DNA of 64,000 bases from an uncultured Peptoniphilaceae bacterium (GCA_943912255.1 CALTTP010000006.1:1-64000); one strand, 5' to 3'. Positions 1-10,096 are shown, numbered from the stretch's first letter. Numbers and translations are program-made. Notes: generated from the sequence alone by a model not told the origin.

Positions 1-587
1 TCGTATGAGTTTTTTATTTTATTGAGCGTCGCACTTTATTTTACAATCTATCATATAAAAAAACTTTACTAAAGTGGATGGTTTTATGTGTGCTATTATT
101 TTCTTTACCTAATTTCATGGTGTTTTCAAAGCTAAATCCAGTCTTAAAAATGTTTTTGAGTACACCGATTGTTATTAGAATGTTCATATTACCGTTTATG
201 GCGGCAAGTTTTATGATAAAAACCTCGGATGTAGGTGCGATAATCTCATCAATGGACAAACTTAAAATTTCAAAAAATATTTCTATTCCTATAGCTGTGA
301 TGTTTAGATTTTTTCCATCATATAAAGAGGAGAAGAAAAGTATTAAGATCGCAATGAAGATTAGAGGAATTAATTTCAGAGATCCTGTTAAATATCTCGA
401 ATATGTGATAATTCCCTTGCTTATAATATCCTCTAATATTGCAGAGGATATTGCAAAAGCTGCTGAAACAAAGGCGATAGAATGTCCAGTTAAAAAGACG
501 AGATATATGCCTATAAGATTTGGAATGATTGATCTGTTATACTCGCTTTCGATCCTGGGTCTTATCTTGGGAGGATGGATATGGTAG
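1..587 (+). pseudogene. EcfT-type ECF transporter membrane subunit, 3' part, probably frameshifted
   Basis: This is the C-terminal part of an energy-coupling-factor transmembrane subunit, which links a substrate-binding S protein to paired ATPases in the membrane. From about position 78 the protein has long hydrophobic helices, a RFFPSYKEE segment and an IRG triplet where EcfT proteins carry their ATPase-coupling motifs. Its end overlaps the start of the ATPase gene by 13 bases, as in ECF operons. The first 63 bases read well as a membrane helix (LLSVALYF) in frame 1, whereas the rest is in frame 3. The switch falls in a run of seven A at 57-63, one A short of what a continuous frame needs. 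The 5' end lies outside the window, so the break is likely but not certain and the substrate is unknown. Confidence 0.65.
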
Positions 588-1958
588 AAATTCAAAATTT
601 TTCATTAAAATATGGAGAAAAAGAAATATTAAGCTCTTTTAATATTTCAATTAATACGGGGGAATGTGTACTCTTTACAGGGAAAAGTGGCAGTGGTAAA
701 TCGTCCTTAATAAACTCTATCAACGGTTTAGCTACAAGGTATGAAACTGCTGATATAGCAGGAGATATTATGGTAGATGGTAAAAATGTGAAGGACTTAG
801 AACTATATGAAATTTCTACTTTAGTTTCGACTGTATTTCAAAATCCAAAAACCTATTTTTTTTAATGTCAATACTACTATGGAACTATTGTTTTATTTAG
901 AAAATATTGGTCTTAAAAGAGAAGAGATGGAGATTAGATTAAAAGATATGCTTGAAATTTTTCCAATAACAAATCTTTTAAATAGAGATATTTTTCAACT
1001 TTCAGGTGGAGAAAAACAAATACTTTGTGTCGCTGCTAGCTATATATCTGGTACAAAAATTATAGTTATGGATGAACCTTCGTCAAATTTAGATAAGAAG
1101 AACATAGAAATATTGAAACACATGCTAACAGTCCTTAAGGCTAAAGGCATAAGTATTATTATAGCTGAACATAGGATATATTATTTGATGGATATTATTG
1201 ACCGAGTCATATTATTAGAAAATGGAAGAATTAATAAAAATTATAGTAAAAATGAGTTTTTAAAACTGAAAGTAGAAGAATTAAAAGCTTTAGGCTTGAG
1301 AGATAAAGAGCGGACAGAGCTTAAGATTCCTCTTGTTGATGGAAAAGGAGATTTTGAAATAAGAAATCTCAGCTTTAAGAATATAGGCTCATACAAATCT
1401 TTAAGACTGGAGAATCTTTCATTTAAGCTAGGAAAAATATATGGGATAGTTGGATCTAATGGATACGGTAAGTCGACATTGTTAAGGTGTTTGATTGGAG
1501 TAGAGAAAAAGTCAAAAGAAGAAATATATTTCAAAGGCAAAAGATTATCAAAAAAAGAGAGACTCAAAAATTCTGCTTTTGTAATGCAAGATGTTAATCA
1601 TCAACTTTTTACAGATGAGGTATCTCATGAGTTAAGGTTAGGTGTGGATAATTTTGATAAAGAAAAAGCTAAAAATATATTAATTGATTTAGGATTATAT
1701 GATTTTAAAGAAATGCATCCCATGAGCTTATCGGGAGGTCAGAAGCAAAGAGTTGTTATAGCATCCATTGTGTGTAAGGATTCAGCCTTTACTTATTTTG
1801 ACGAACCTACCAGTGGCATGGATTATACAAATATGATTAAAACTTCTAAACTTATAAAAAAATACAGAAGTAATGACAAAATAATTTTTATAGTTTCTCA
1901 TGACATAGAATTTTTGAATGAAGTGGCAGATGCGGTATATAAAATTGATGAGAAATAG
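575..1958 (+). pseudogene. ECF transporter ATPase with two fused ABC domains, frameshifted
   Basis: This gene encodes two ATP-binding cassettes in one chain, the energizing subunit of an ECF vitamin or metal importer. Domain 1 has Walker A GKSGSGKSS (residues 36-44), signature LSGGEKQ and Walker B VMDEPSSNLD. Domain 2 has GSNGYGKST, LSGGQKQR and FDEPTSGMD. The frame stops at 863-865 straight after QNPKTYFF. Reading one frame over from 861 restores the family sequence FNVNTTMELL, so the run of eight T at 856-863 has one T too many. Apart from this slip both halves look complete. It starts inside the ecfT end, so translation is coupled. It may be a true pseudogene, a slippage-rescued gene or a base-calling error. 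Confidence 0.85.
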
Positions 1959-2184
1959 AATGTCGTGCGTATTTAGCCTGTGAAAGTTTCTGAATTTGTA
2001 TCGTCAAAATCTCTTGTCTAAGTTACTTCAATATAGTATTTTTAAGTAGAGAGTAGGACTATTACAATTGCAACAATATAGGTAAAAGTCAGTTTTATTC
2101 TTCATGATAATATGATATTATAGAAAGAGATTATTTCGGGTTAAGACCATTTGAATCTGATTTTTTGATAGGGGGAAATATATA

Positions 2185-2553
2185 ATGGCTGGCCGTAAAA
2201 TAAATAAGAGTGTGGTTATAGCTCTTTTGCTAATAATATGTTCAATTGGTATATTGATCTATCAATTAAATTATAGTGAGAGCGTCAGAATTAAAAGGAA
2301 TTTATCAGATTTTAGCCAAAGTAGAAATTTTTCAAGTTCTAAGGTATTAGCTGATGATATAGAAAGTATTTATAGGAAAAATAACGATTATTCATTTACT
2401 ATTGCTTCTAAAGAGACGGCGAAAAGTTTTCAAAAAATAGGAAAGATATTGATGCTTGATAAACATGGTGAAGTAATTAATCAATTTGTATTATTCAAGG
2501 ATAAAGAAAAGTATTTAGTATACATGCGTGGTGTTTATATGATAGTTGATTAA
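2185..2553 (+). CDS. Small membrane-anchored protein of unknown function
   Basis: This 122-residue protein is not recognised as a member of a known family. It has a basic N-terminus followed by one hydrophobic segment (about residues 9-27) that looks like a signal anchor, then a polar and charged domain predicted to lie outside the membrane. No lipobox, metal motif or repeat is visible. The start is supported by a GGGGGAAA ribosome binding site about 7 bases upstream. It stands alone between the ECF genes and the OsmC gene, so context says little about its role. Confidence 0.6.
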   Translation: MAGRKINKSVVIALLLIICSIGILIYQLNYSESVRIKRNLSDFSQSRNFSSSKVLADDIESIYRKNNDYSFTIASKETAKSFQKIGKILMLDKHGEVINQFVLFKDKEKYLVYMRGVYMIVD

Positions 2554-2620
2554 TCTTTTAATGGAGGGATTTAAAATATATACTGCCTTTGTTGTTTAAA
2601 TTTCAAATAAAGTTAAAAAG

Positions 2621-2649
2621 TTGACAATATATGAAAGCTGTGATATTCT
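2621..2649 (+). promoter_or_regulatory. Sigma-A type promoter for the OsmC-family gene
   Basis: TTGACA at 2621-2626 and TATTCT at 2644-2649 are separated by 17 bases and lie 22 bases ahead of the OsmC start codon. The -35 box is perfect and the -10 box has one or two deviations. No operator-like repeat is visible around it. Confidence 0.65.
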
Positions 2650-2670
2650 CAATTTCAAGGAGGGGATTTT

Positions 2671-3114
2671 ATGTTAACAACTTTTAAAGCAAGTGCTAAG
2701 GCACTAAGTGAAGGGCTACAAGTGGAAACTCAAGCTCGTGATTTTAAGATTTTGATGGATGAACCTGCTGATTTAGGGGGAACTGACAAGGGAATGAATC
2801 CGGTAGAGGCACTACTTTGTGCATTGGGTGCATGCCAAGCGATCGTTGTAAAGGCTTTTGCTAAGGCTCAAGGCTTTACATATGAAGAATTCCATGTGGA
2901 ACTTGAAGGGGACTTAGATCCAGATGGATTTATGGGAATTAATAAGAATGTAAGAAATGGTTTTTCAGAAGTAAGATTTACTATGCATTTTAAGACTGAT
3001 GAAAGCCAAGAAAAAACTGAAGCCTTTGCAGACTTCGTGGAAGCATCGTGTCCAGTATGTGATTGTCTAGGAAATACTGTAAAACTAGTTAGATCTGGGG
3101 TAGTGATAGACTAG
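2671..3114 (+). CDS. OsmC/Ohr-family peroxidase-like protein
   Basis: OsmC-family proteins are cytoplasmic thiol peroxidases that reduce organic hydroperoxides or related reactive species. The protein has 147 residues, the usual family size. It has the family's NPVEALLCALGACQA segment with cysteines at 50 and 55, and a second conserved site SCPVCDCLGN with cysteines at 127, 130 and 132. The cysteine of ALGAC and the first cysteine of CPVCD correspond to the reactive pair of the family. Start choice is supported by an AAGGAGGGG site and a good promoter. The gene is monocistronic, with a strong hairpin terminator about 75 bases downstream. The exact substrate cannot be told from sequence. Confidence 0.9.
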   Translation: MLTTFKASAKALSEGLQVETQARDFKILMDEPADLGGTDKGMNPVEALLCALGACQAIVVKAFAKAQGFTYEEFHVELEGDLDPDGFMGINKNVRNGFSEVRFTMHFKTDESQEKTEAFADFVEASCPVCDCLGNTVKLVRSGVVID

Positions 3115-3190
3115 TTTACTAGTTTTTTCATGGACAAAATAGTTAGGTTATTAACTACTTAACTTATGTAAACAAATAGGAAAGATATCT

Positions 3191-3240
3191 AAAACACCTA
3201 AAGGGAAATTTCAAATCTCTTTAGGTGTTTTAGACTTTTT
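3191..3240. terminator. Strong intrinsic terminator after the OsmC gene
   Basis: Arms 3191-3206 and 3216-3231 pair over 16 bases with a single G-U pair and a 9-base loop. A run of A precedes and T-rich bases (3235-3240) follow, so it could act in both directions. Confidence 0.75.
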
Positions 3241-3607
3241 ACAAAAGACTTTTTCTAGACCTCAATCCATAAGTTGATGGTCTTAATTAGGGATTTAAGA
3301 AAAATAAGGAACAAGTTTAAAGGATAAATTTTTTAAAACTGGGTAAAATAGAAATAAGATTTTCTCAAAAATCCAATTGGTCATAAAATAGTTCCTGATA
3401 TATGAGTCTCCTAGACTTAAAGCTAAGCTTGTTTGTATTTTAGTCGGTATTTAACTTTAGTTTAATTTTAGAAAATATTTGTATAAAACATATGGAAAAC
3501 AAACTGTTTTAACTTTACATAGGGGAAATAAATAATTAGTCTAACTTAATGTATGTCCCTGAAAGTAGAATTATCTACTGAAATCATTTATCTTAAGGAG
3601 TAAGGAA
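3241..3607. other. Intergenic stretch without recognisable gene
   Basis: Together with the terminator, the gap between the OsmC gene and the next membrane protein is nearly 500 bases. I see no reading frame with a ribosome binding site, no RNA gene and no clear promoter pair in it. It is AT-rich and could hold the promoter of the downstream gene in its last 150 bases. Confidence 0.5.
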
Positions 3608-4756
3608 ATGTCTCAAAAACCATTTTCAAAAGAATTTAAAGATATGCTCTTCAAGCATAAAGTCATATATATCGTTCTTGGATTTATCTTGTACTTGCTT
3701 CTAATTGGTATAGTTGTAAAAGATTCTCCTGTAGAGTACTTTTACTACACCAAGGACTCAGAGGTCATTGAAGATGCAGATGAATATAGAAAGATTTACT
3801 ACGGAAAAACCCTTGAAGAGGCTGCTAAATACAAAAATGAGCAGATTATAAAAATCTATGGATACGATATTGATGAATTTACCCAAGCGTATAAGAAGTT
3901 GATGAATTTGCATCTTAAAGTGCTTGATGCTATAAATAATGGAAATTATGAAAAGAGAGAAGAGTTGGATGAAGAAATCAAAAAAGCTGAATCCCGTTTT
4001 CATGAAATCTACAATTTAATTTTAAAGGATGTGGATGAGGACCAGAGAAAGGAAATAAGGGCCCATGAATCCATTTATAATGAAATATATAACCAGATTA
4101 AATATACTGGAAAAAATGAGTACCAAAATTTAAGGGCTGAAAATCTATTTTTAGGTAGGGGACGATTTTTTGGAAAGGATTTTAATTTTATAGCAATTTT
4201 AAATTTCATTGGTCTTGAAATCGCCTTAGGTCTTATTGCCCATTTCTATATAAGAAAAAATGATAGGGAAGATAAGAAGAATAAACTTCTTTCCTTTATG
4301 ACGGTTTCTCTATTTACGGCGCTGGCAGTAGCTATAAAGCAATATATTATAACGAAAATCAACTATCCTGGAGGAATTAAAGATGTTGGAATGGGTGGAA
4401 TAATATACAGTGAAACCAATTTTACACTCTATGGTTATATAGCATTGATGGTCCTAACCTGGATAGTTTATTATGTAGCAAGAACCATTATTTATTCCAA
4501 AAGAGCTCAAAATTACGACTTAAAAAAGTCCCTAATGGCCTTTATCATCTTTAATGGTCTGATGTTCTACGTTTACTTTAATTTGAATGTTGGAACCTTT
4601 GTATCCTTACTAGGTGAAGGGGTTTTAATAGCTATAGAAAGTAGTTTGATACTTTTTGTTATTTTAATAATCGTGGCGGGTTTTTCTTTAAAGGCTTATT
4701 TATCAGAAAAATCGTTTATACAGAGGAGAAGGGAAAAAGCTAGTACAAATAGTTAA
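3608..4756 (+). CDS. Multi-pass membrane protein of unknown function
   Basis: This 382-residue protein has one N-terminal membrane helix (about 18-38) and a roughly 150-residue charged, helix-rich segment. About five further membrane helices follow (near 193-216, 229-250, 275-296, 309-328 and 341-365), and the tail is basic. The long charged segment after the first helix looks extracytoplasmic and may form coiled coil. No catalytic motif is recognised, so no function is offered. A clear AAGGAG site lies 7 bases before the ATG. The gene is flanked by intergenic hairpins, which suggests it is transcribed alone. Confidence 0.7.
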   Translation: MSQKPFSKEFKDMLFKHKVIYIVLGFILYLLLIGIVVKDSPVEYFYYTKDSEVIEDADEYRKIYYGKTLEEAAKYKNEQIIKIYGYDIDEFTQAYKKLMNLHLKVLDAINNGNYEKREELDEEIKKAESRFHEIYNLILKDVDEDQRKEIRAHESIYNEIYNQIKYTGKNEYQNLRAENLFLGRGRFFGKDFNFIAILNFIGLEIALGLIAHFYIRKNDREDKKNKLLSFMTVSLFTALAVAIKQYIITKINYPGGIKDVGMGGIIYSETNFTLYGYIALMVLTWIVYYVARTIIYSKRAQNYDLKKSLMAFIIFNGLMFYVYFNLNVGTFVSLLGEGVLIAIESSLILFVILIIVAGFSLKAYLSEKSFIQRRREKASTNS

Positions 4757-4780
4757 TTTTTAAATTGGGAAACATATTAG

Positions 4781-4805
4781 GGGTGTTGATGTTCGGTCAA
4801 CACCC
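4781..4805. terminator. Hairpin after the membrane protein gene, possible terminator
   Basis: A perfect 9-bp stem (4781-4789 with 4797-4805, GGGTGTTGA arm) has a 7-base loop. No good T run follows, so it may be a weak terminator or an RNA-stabilising hairpin. Confidence 0.4.
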
Positions 4806-4892
4806 TATTATAAGCTTTACTTTAAAAGGATAATTGGATAAGATAAAACTTGATGCAAGTTAAATAAAATAGAAAATTTTGTGAGGTAAAAA

Positions 4893-5822
4893 ATGTCGAA
4901 AGCTCTAAAAATTATACTTACTATTGTTATGGTTTTACTGCTGGGGTTCTTTAGCTTTTTGAGTTATCAAATCAATAAAAGTGTTACAAATATCATATCC
5001 CAAGAAGAGACATTAAAAAATGAAAGAAAATTCTTACAAACATATGATATTTATTCTGATGATTTTAAGAAAAATTATGCTTATAGGAAAGAAATAGTTA
5101 CAAATGACAAGGATAGTTATGATTTTTCAATTGACACCTATGAATTAGATGGTAAAAGAGATATCTTTATATTTATTCATGGTATGGGTGGAACGGGAGA
5201 GACAATGATACCCCACAGTCAGATATTTTTGGAAAGAGGCTTTTCAGCAGTTCTTTATGACCAAAGAAATTCTGGAACTCATCCTGTTAAAAAGAATAAT
5301 ATGGGAGTTGGAGAAAAGGGGGACCTAATCAACGTGGTATATTATCTTAAGGAAAAGTATCCCGATAGAAAGATTAATATATTTGCCGAGTCCTATGGAG
5401 CTCATACTTTTCTACACGGTTATGAACAAATAAAGGATAAAATCCAATTAGTTATTTTGGATTCACCAATGGCCAATGGTGAGGAATTTATTGACCAAGG
5501 ACTAAAAGAGGCTTCAAATCAGACAAGTATCCCCTTTGGTTTAATGAAGTTTCTTGGAAATATTGGTTCCAAAGTCATTGAAGGCTACGGATATAAAGAA
5601 ACCAATGGACTTTTGACTTTTGATAAAATAGATAATCCAATTCTCATAATAACTAATAAAGAGGATAGTGTAACACCTTTTACTCATGCTCAAAGCATAT
5701 TTGATAAATCTGGTGAGAGAAAAGTCATGATGTTAAGTGAAAGTGGACACACTCAGATGTATTTTAATGATAGGGAAAAGTATATTAAAGGGATTGAAGA
5801 TTTTTTAGGCAAGTATAATTGA
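4893..5822 (+). CDS. Membrane-anchored alpha/beta hydrolase
   Basis: This is a serine hydrolase of the alpha/beta fold, 309 residues long. An N-terminal signal anchor (about 5-26) would place the catalytic domain outside the membrane. The oxyanion region is HGMGG (96-100) and the nucleophile elbow is AESYG with Ser167. The likely acid is Asp258 in NKEDS, and the general base is His286 in ESGHTQ. Order and spacing fit the family, which includes esterases, lipases and peptidases, so the substrate is open. The gene is preceded and followed by intergenic hairpins. A GTGAGG site lies just upstream of the start. Confidence 0.8.
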   Translation: MSKALKIILTIVMVLLLGFFSFLSYQINKSVTNIISQEETLKNERKFLQTYDIYSDDFKKNYAYRKEIVTNDKDSYDFSIDTYELDGKRDIFIFIHGMGGTGETMIPHSQIFLERGFSAVLYDQRNSGTHPVKKNNMGVGEKGDLINVVYYLKEKYPDRKINIFAESYGAHTFLHGYEQIKDKIQLVILDSPMANGEEFIDQGLKEASNQTSIPFGLMKFLGNIGSKVIEGYGYKETNGLLTFDKIDNPILIITNKEDSVTPFTHAQSIFDKSGERKVMMLSESGHTQMYFNDREKYIKGIEDFLGKYN

Positions 5823-5842
5823 ATGTAATATTAAAATTCTAG

Positions 5843-5869
5843 GCATCCATAAAATTTAATAATGGATGC
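5843..5869. terminator. Small hairpin after the hydrolase gene
   Basis: GCATCCAT (5843-5850) pairs with ATGGATGC (5862-5869) across an 11-base loop, followed by TTAATTTT. It is a possible weak terminator. Confidence 0.4.
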
Positions 5870-5961
5870 TTAATTTTGATAACTAAAATCCTAAAATGAT
5901 TTTTATAAAGTAGAATAGGGTAACTACATTATTAAGATAGTAATAAAAAGGAGAGAGTAAA

Positions 5962-7123
5962 ATGAAAGATTTTATATTCGACATATCCACTAAGATATTT
6001 TTTGGGGTGGATCAACTTAAAAATCTGCCTGATGAAATTAAAAAGTATGGTAACAAAGTACTAATTATTTACGGTCAAAATAGTATTAAAAAGATGGGGC
6101 TTTATGACAAGATTGTGAAAATATTTACTGACAGTGGTATAGAATATTTTGAACTTTCTGGAATCGTTCCTAATCCAAGAATTGACAAGGTTCGTGAAGG
6201 GGTAAATTTGGCAAAAGAAAAGAAAGTTGATTTTATCCTGGCTGTAGGTGGAGGTTCTGTAATCGACTCTGCTAAACTTGTGGCTGTAGGTGCATATAGT
6301 AACTGTGATCCATGGGAAATTGTCATTGGAAATGAAGAGCCTAGAGGCGGAATACCGTTTGGTTCTGTTTTGACCCTTTCTGCAACGGGTTCTGAAATGG
6401 ATTTAGGTTCTGTGATTACCAATGAAGAGACAGGTCAAAAACTGGCATGGGGATCTGAATATGCACGCCCTAAGTTTGCTGTTATGAACCCAGAACTTAC
6501 CTTTTCTGTAAACTCATACCATACTGCAGCGGGAACTGCTGATATCATGAGCCATACCATGGAGAATTATTTTACTTTAAATGATGGTGCATTTTTACAG
6601 GATAGAATGGCAGAGGCAATACTTAAAACCTGTATTAAATATGGACCTATTGCAATAGCAGAACCTGAAAATTATGAAGCAAGGGCAAATTTGATGTGGG
6701 CAGGCAGCTGGGCGATAAATGGTTTATTGGATACGGGGAAAAATACTGCATGGTCCGTACATCCAATTTTCGGCCTTAAGGGACATTACCCACGGTGTTG
6801 GTCTTGCTATTTTGACTCCATACTGGCTTGAATACTGTTTAGATGAAGAAACTCAAGGAAAGATCGCCGAATTTGGCTACAATGTATTCAATTTAGATAG
6901 AGGAAAATCCATTGACAAGGATGCGGAAAATGCAATTGCTGAACTTAGGAAGTTTTTTACTTCTATTGGCATTCCAGAGCATTTGAAAGATGTGGGATTT
7001 AAAGAAGTGGACTTACCAGTTATGGCGAATAATTGTTTAGAAAATAGAGAAAAGCCTGAAATTAATGGATTTAAACAACTTAAGGAAGAAGATGTCCTTA
7101 AGATATATAAAATGGCATTTTAA
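5962..7123 (+). pseudogene. Iron-containing alcohol dehydrogenase (butanol dehydrogenase type), broken by an internal deletion
   Basis: This is a group III, iron-dependent alcohol dehydrogenase of the NADH/NADPH-butanol dehydrogenase type, which reduces aldehydes in fermentation. The N-terminal part (to about 6770) carries the nucleotide site AVGGGSVIDSAK, TLSATGSEMD and the metal-side motif TADIMSHTMENYF. The frame then shifts and stops at 6829-6831. The C-terminal part, with SALRDITHGVGLAILTPYW, continues in another frame to 7123. Family members read HPIEHxLSA at the junction. Here HPI runs directly into F-S-A, which fits loss of about 11 bases between two CAATT copies. The histidine of the EHxLSA segment is missing, so even a rescued product would be impaired. 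Confidence 0.88.
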
Positions 7124-7177
7124 GATTAAAATCACATAAATATTCATGAAGTGTTGAACAATGGAAATAGGAGGTGT

Positions 7178-7993
7178 ATGTATATAAAAAAGACAAAAAA
7201 GTTTTATGAAAACCTACCAGAGGACTTTGTATGTAGTTGTGGATATTGTGAAAACTATGTAAAAAACATAAGGTCCTCCTATCCGGATCTTTCTAAAGAG
7301 CTTATGCTAATGGGAATTGATATTGAAAAGCCCTTTGAATGTTACAGTATCGATCAAAATCCTGATGAAATAAGGTACAATGCCCAGTATATTGTCATAG
7401 GTAAAAAGAAAGATTTCAAAATGAAAAGGTTTAAAAAGTATAATGTAGAGATAACAGAAAACCATCCAAACACTGAGATCAAAGAAAAGCATTATGTCAT
7501 AGAAATATTCGATTTAGTCCTACCCTTTACAGAGGACTTTGACAAAAGTATGGATGATTACTGGGTTAGGGTGGAGGAACTTTCAGAAAAGTCTTGTTAT
7601 ATTATCGACTTTTTACCGATGACTGTCCCTGAAGACTCCGAGGGTGATTTTTTTGACGTGGAATATTATTTTTTAAATAGTGATAGAAGAGATGAAATAG
7701 GTAATAAATTTACAAATATTCTCTTGAAGTTTATGTGCTATTATTCTGCGGAGATTTACTTTGATGATAGATTCAAAAGATCCAGTCCAGAACTTATAGA
7801 AGAGACTATGAGAGAAATCATGACAAAGTATTCAGGATCCATGTATCTTTTGTTCGATGACGGAAAGATGATGGCACAATATGAATGGGACTGTCTTCAT
7901 CTAACATTTTATAATCCAGATGAAAGAGCAAAGGAAATACTAGCTTGCTTGGCAAGTTCTGAGGGACTCTTTTGGAGAAAAAGTGAAAACTAG
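7178..7993 (+). CDS. Conserved-looking cytosolic protein of unknown function
   Basis: I do not recognise this 271-residue soluble protein. The start is the ATG at 7178 because a perfect AGGAGG lies just upstream; an in-frame GTG at 7151 has none. The N-terminus has a cysteine cluster, VCSCGYCENYV (about residues 16-26), that could bind a metal. The rest is acidic with many aromatic residues and no membrane segment. It lies 55 bases after the broken alcohol dehydrogenase gene and 130 bases before the flavoprotein gene, with no terminator seen on either side. Confidence 0.65.
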   Translation: MYIKKTKKFYENLPEDFVCSCGYCENYVKNIRSSYPDLSKELMLMGIDIEKPFECYSIDQNPDEIRYNAQYIVIGKKKDFKMKRFKKYNVEITENHPNTEIKEKHYVIEIFDLVLPFTEDFDKSMDDYWVRVEELSEKSCYIIDFLPMTVPEDSEGDFFDVEYYFLNSDRRDEIGNKFTNILLKFMCYYSAEIYFDDRFKRSSPELIEETMREIMTKYSGSMYLLFDDGKMMAQYEWDCLHLTFYNPDERAKEILACLASSEGLFWRKSEN

Positions 7994-8121
7994 TCTATGT
8001 CTTTCTTTAATTTGCATTTTATCTAACTTAGATTCATACCAACTATTGAATAATTGCAGTTACAATGGGGTATAGACATTATGTGAATAATATTACTGTT
8101 ATGAAGTCAAAAGGGGGAAAT

Positions 8122-9606
8122 ATGAAGGATATTTATAAAAAAGAAAGAGAAATTTTTAAGGTTGAGGATGTAAAAGAAAAACCTATTCAAACCAAGGAAT
8201 ACGATATTGTAGTTGTTGGTGCTGGAACTCCAGGTTTACCATGTGCTTTGAAAGCTGCTGAACTTGGCGCAAAAGTTTGTGTTATTCAAAAGGAAAAGGA
8301 AGCTAGTGCCTGCGGTCATATCGGTGTGAGGGTTGACTATAAAAATTCCAATCCAAAGGATATGGCTAAGCTTATTTCTATTCTCATGAAGGAAAGTGAA
8401 TTAAGGGCAAATAAGGCCCTTTATGAAATGTATGTAGAAAACTCTGGCGATGCTCTACAATGGTTAATAGATAAGAGCAAGGAAGCAGGTGCTGAAGTTT
8501 CCTCTTTGGGAAATGGACCACATAAGGGTTTTATGAAAGAAAATGATTTGAATTTAGAATTTGTCACTGCATTTTATGGGCCAAAGCCATATAGCGCTGG
8601 AGATGCATTGAAGTACTTATAGAATTTGGCCCAGTCAAAGGGTGTTGATTTTTACTATAATACACCTGGAATCAAATTGATTAAAGATGGAAATAAAGTT
8701 GTAGGGGTATACGGAAGGTCCGAGGATGGAATAATAGAATTTAGAGCCAAAAAAGGTGTTGTAATAGGTACAGGGGACTATCAAAATGATGAAGATATGA
8801 AATCCCATTACATCCCTGTGGTTTTAAATTTGGAAACTAAGAAATTTGGTAGAACTGGTGATGGCCACAAGATGATAATAGATGCAGGTGGACATATGGA
8901 GCCAATAGGACATACAAAGATGGTTCACGACATGGATTCTGGTCCTGGGTCAAATATGCAAGTTCCTCTTTTAAGGGTAAAACTTGACGGTCAGAGATTT
9001 TGTAATGAGGAAAATGGTATGGAGTATATGAACTGTTTCCTATTGGATAAGGAAGATGTTGGACACTATGCGGAAATCTTTGATGCAAAATATCTTGAAA
9101 AGAAAGAAGAGTGGGGACTGGGTTTAGCTGATGAAGAGGAACTTAAAAAGTATATGCCTGAGGAAGAGGCAAGTCGAGAGGGAGTTTTACCAGGTTTAAT
9201 AAAGACCTTTAAGGCGGATACACTGGAGGAATTGGCAGAAAAGCTACAGATTAAAGATGTAGATGAATTTAAAAATACTGTGGCTCGTTACAATGAAATT
9301 GCAAAAGATAAGGAAGATGTAGACTTTGGTAAAGATCCAAAATATCTTTATCCAGTTGAAAATCCACCATATTATGGAACTCACCGCCATTTAAGACTTA
9401 CGATGATATGTAGTGGTGTTGAAGTGGATGGAAGTCTTAGACCTTTGGATGACGATAAAAAGCCTATTGAAGGACTATTTGCAATAGGAAATCTTGCTGG
9501 TAATTTCTATGGATCCTATGACTATCCCCTTACTTTAGCAGGCTTAAATCTTGGACATAACTATACTCAAGGCTATGTTATTGGAAAGAGATTAGCAGAA
9601 AAATAA
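8122..9606 (+). pseudogene. FAD-dependent oxidoreductase (fumarate reductase flavoprotein family) with in-frame TAG
   Basis: This gene encodes a flavoprotein of the fumarate reductase / succinate dehydrogenase family, also called FAD-binding protein 2. A dinucleotide-binding motif VVVGAGTPGLPCALKAAE lies near residue 30. C-terminally there are ICSGVEVDGSLRPL and a glycine-rich IGNLAGNFYG segment typical of FAD binding. The ATG at 8122 follows AAGGGGGAAA. An in-frame TAG at 8620-8622 splits the gene between KYL and NLAQSKGV, where relatives usually have a charged residue. Downstream codons stay in frame to 9606, so one base substitution explains the break. No re-initiation site with a good ribosome binding site is seen after the stop. 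Confidence 0.85.
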
Positions 9607-9629
9607 AACAATTTATAATGGAGAAAAAA

Positions 9630-9944
9630 ATGGAAGAAGAGAGATTAATTAAGGAATTTGAAAACTTTTTGGACAAAGAGGGTAAGATAGAGACCCTTCC
9701 TTCAAAGAATAAAAAGAAGTTATATATATACTACTATATCGCAGGAAAGATTCCATCTGGAGAAAAGTTTACAGAAAGGGAAATCAATGAAATTATCAAT
9801 AGATATACATCCTTTAAGGACCCTGCAACTATTAGGCGTGAGTTGTTTATGAGGCGTCTTGTAAACAGGACCGCGGATGGAAGTTCCTATTGGAAGGAAG
9901 AAGACATTCCACCAGTGGAGGAGTTTATTAAAAACAACATATAG
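9630..9944 (+). CDS. DUF2087-domain protein
   Basis: This short soluble protein matches the DUF2087 pattern by eye: LPSKNKKKLYIYYYIAGKI, then FTEREINEII, then TIRRELFMRRLVNRTADGSSYW. The domain is often found in or next to regulators, and its activity is unknown. Start is set at the ATG at 9630 because GGAG lies 6 bases upstream. The earlier in-frame ATG at 9618 overlaps that site and has none of its own. It follows the flavoprotein gene by only 23 bases and may share its transcript, and a strong terminator ends the unit. Confidence 0.75.
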   Translation: MEEERLIKEFENFLDKEGKIETLPSKNKKKLYIYYYIAGKIPSGEKFTEREINEIINRYTSFKDPATIRRELFMRRLVNRTADGSSYWKEEDIPPVEEFIKNNI

Positions 9945-9982
9945 TTAACATAGGAATTTAGTAGTTTGCTTTTTTGAAAACC

Positions 9983-10033
9983 AATCAAGTACCCTAGAAG
10001 GCTCTTAAATGAGAAAAAGGGTACTTGATTTTT
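9983..10033 (+). terminator. Intrinsic terminator after the DUF2087 gene
   Basis: A perfect 13-bp stem is formed by 9983-9995 (AATCAAGTACCCT) and 10018-10030, followed by five T. Confidence 0.8.
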
Positions 10034-10096
10034 ATGTAAAGGTATAAAAAATTAATTTTGCTAAAATGTTAAAAAACATTGCTAGTGGCAACGGTG

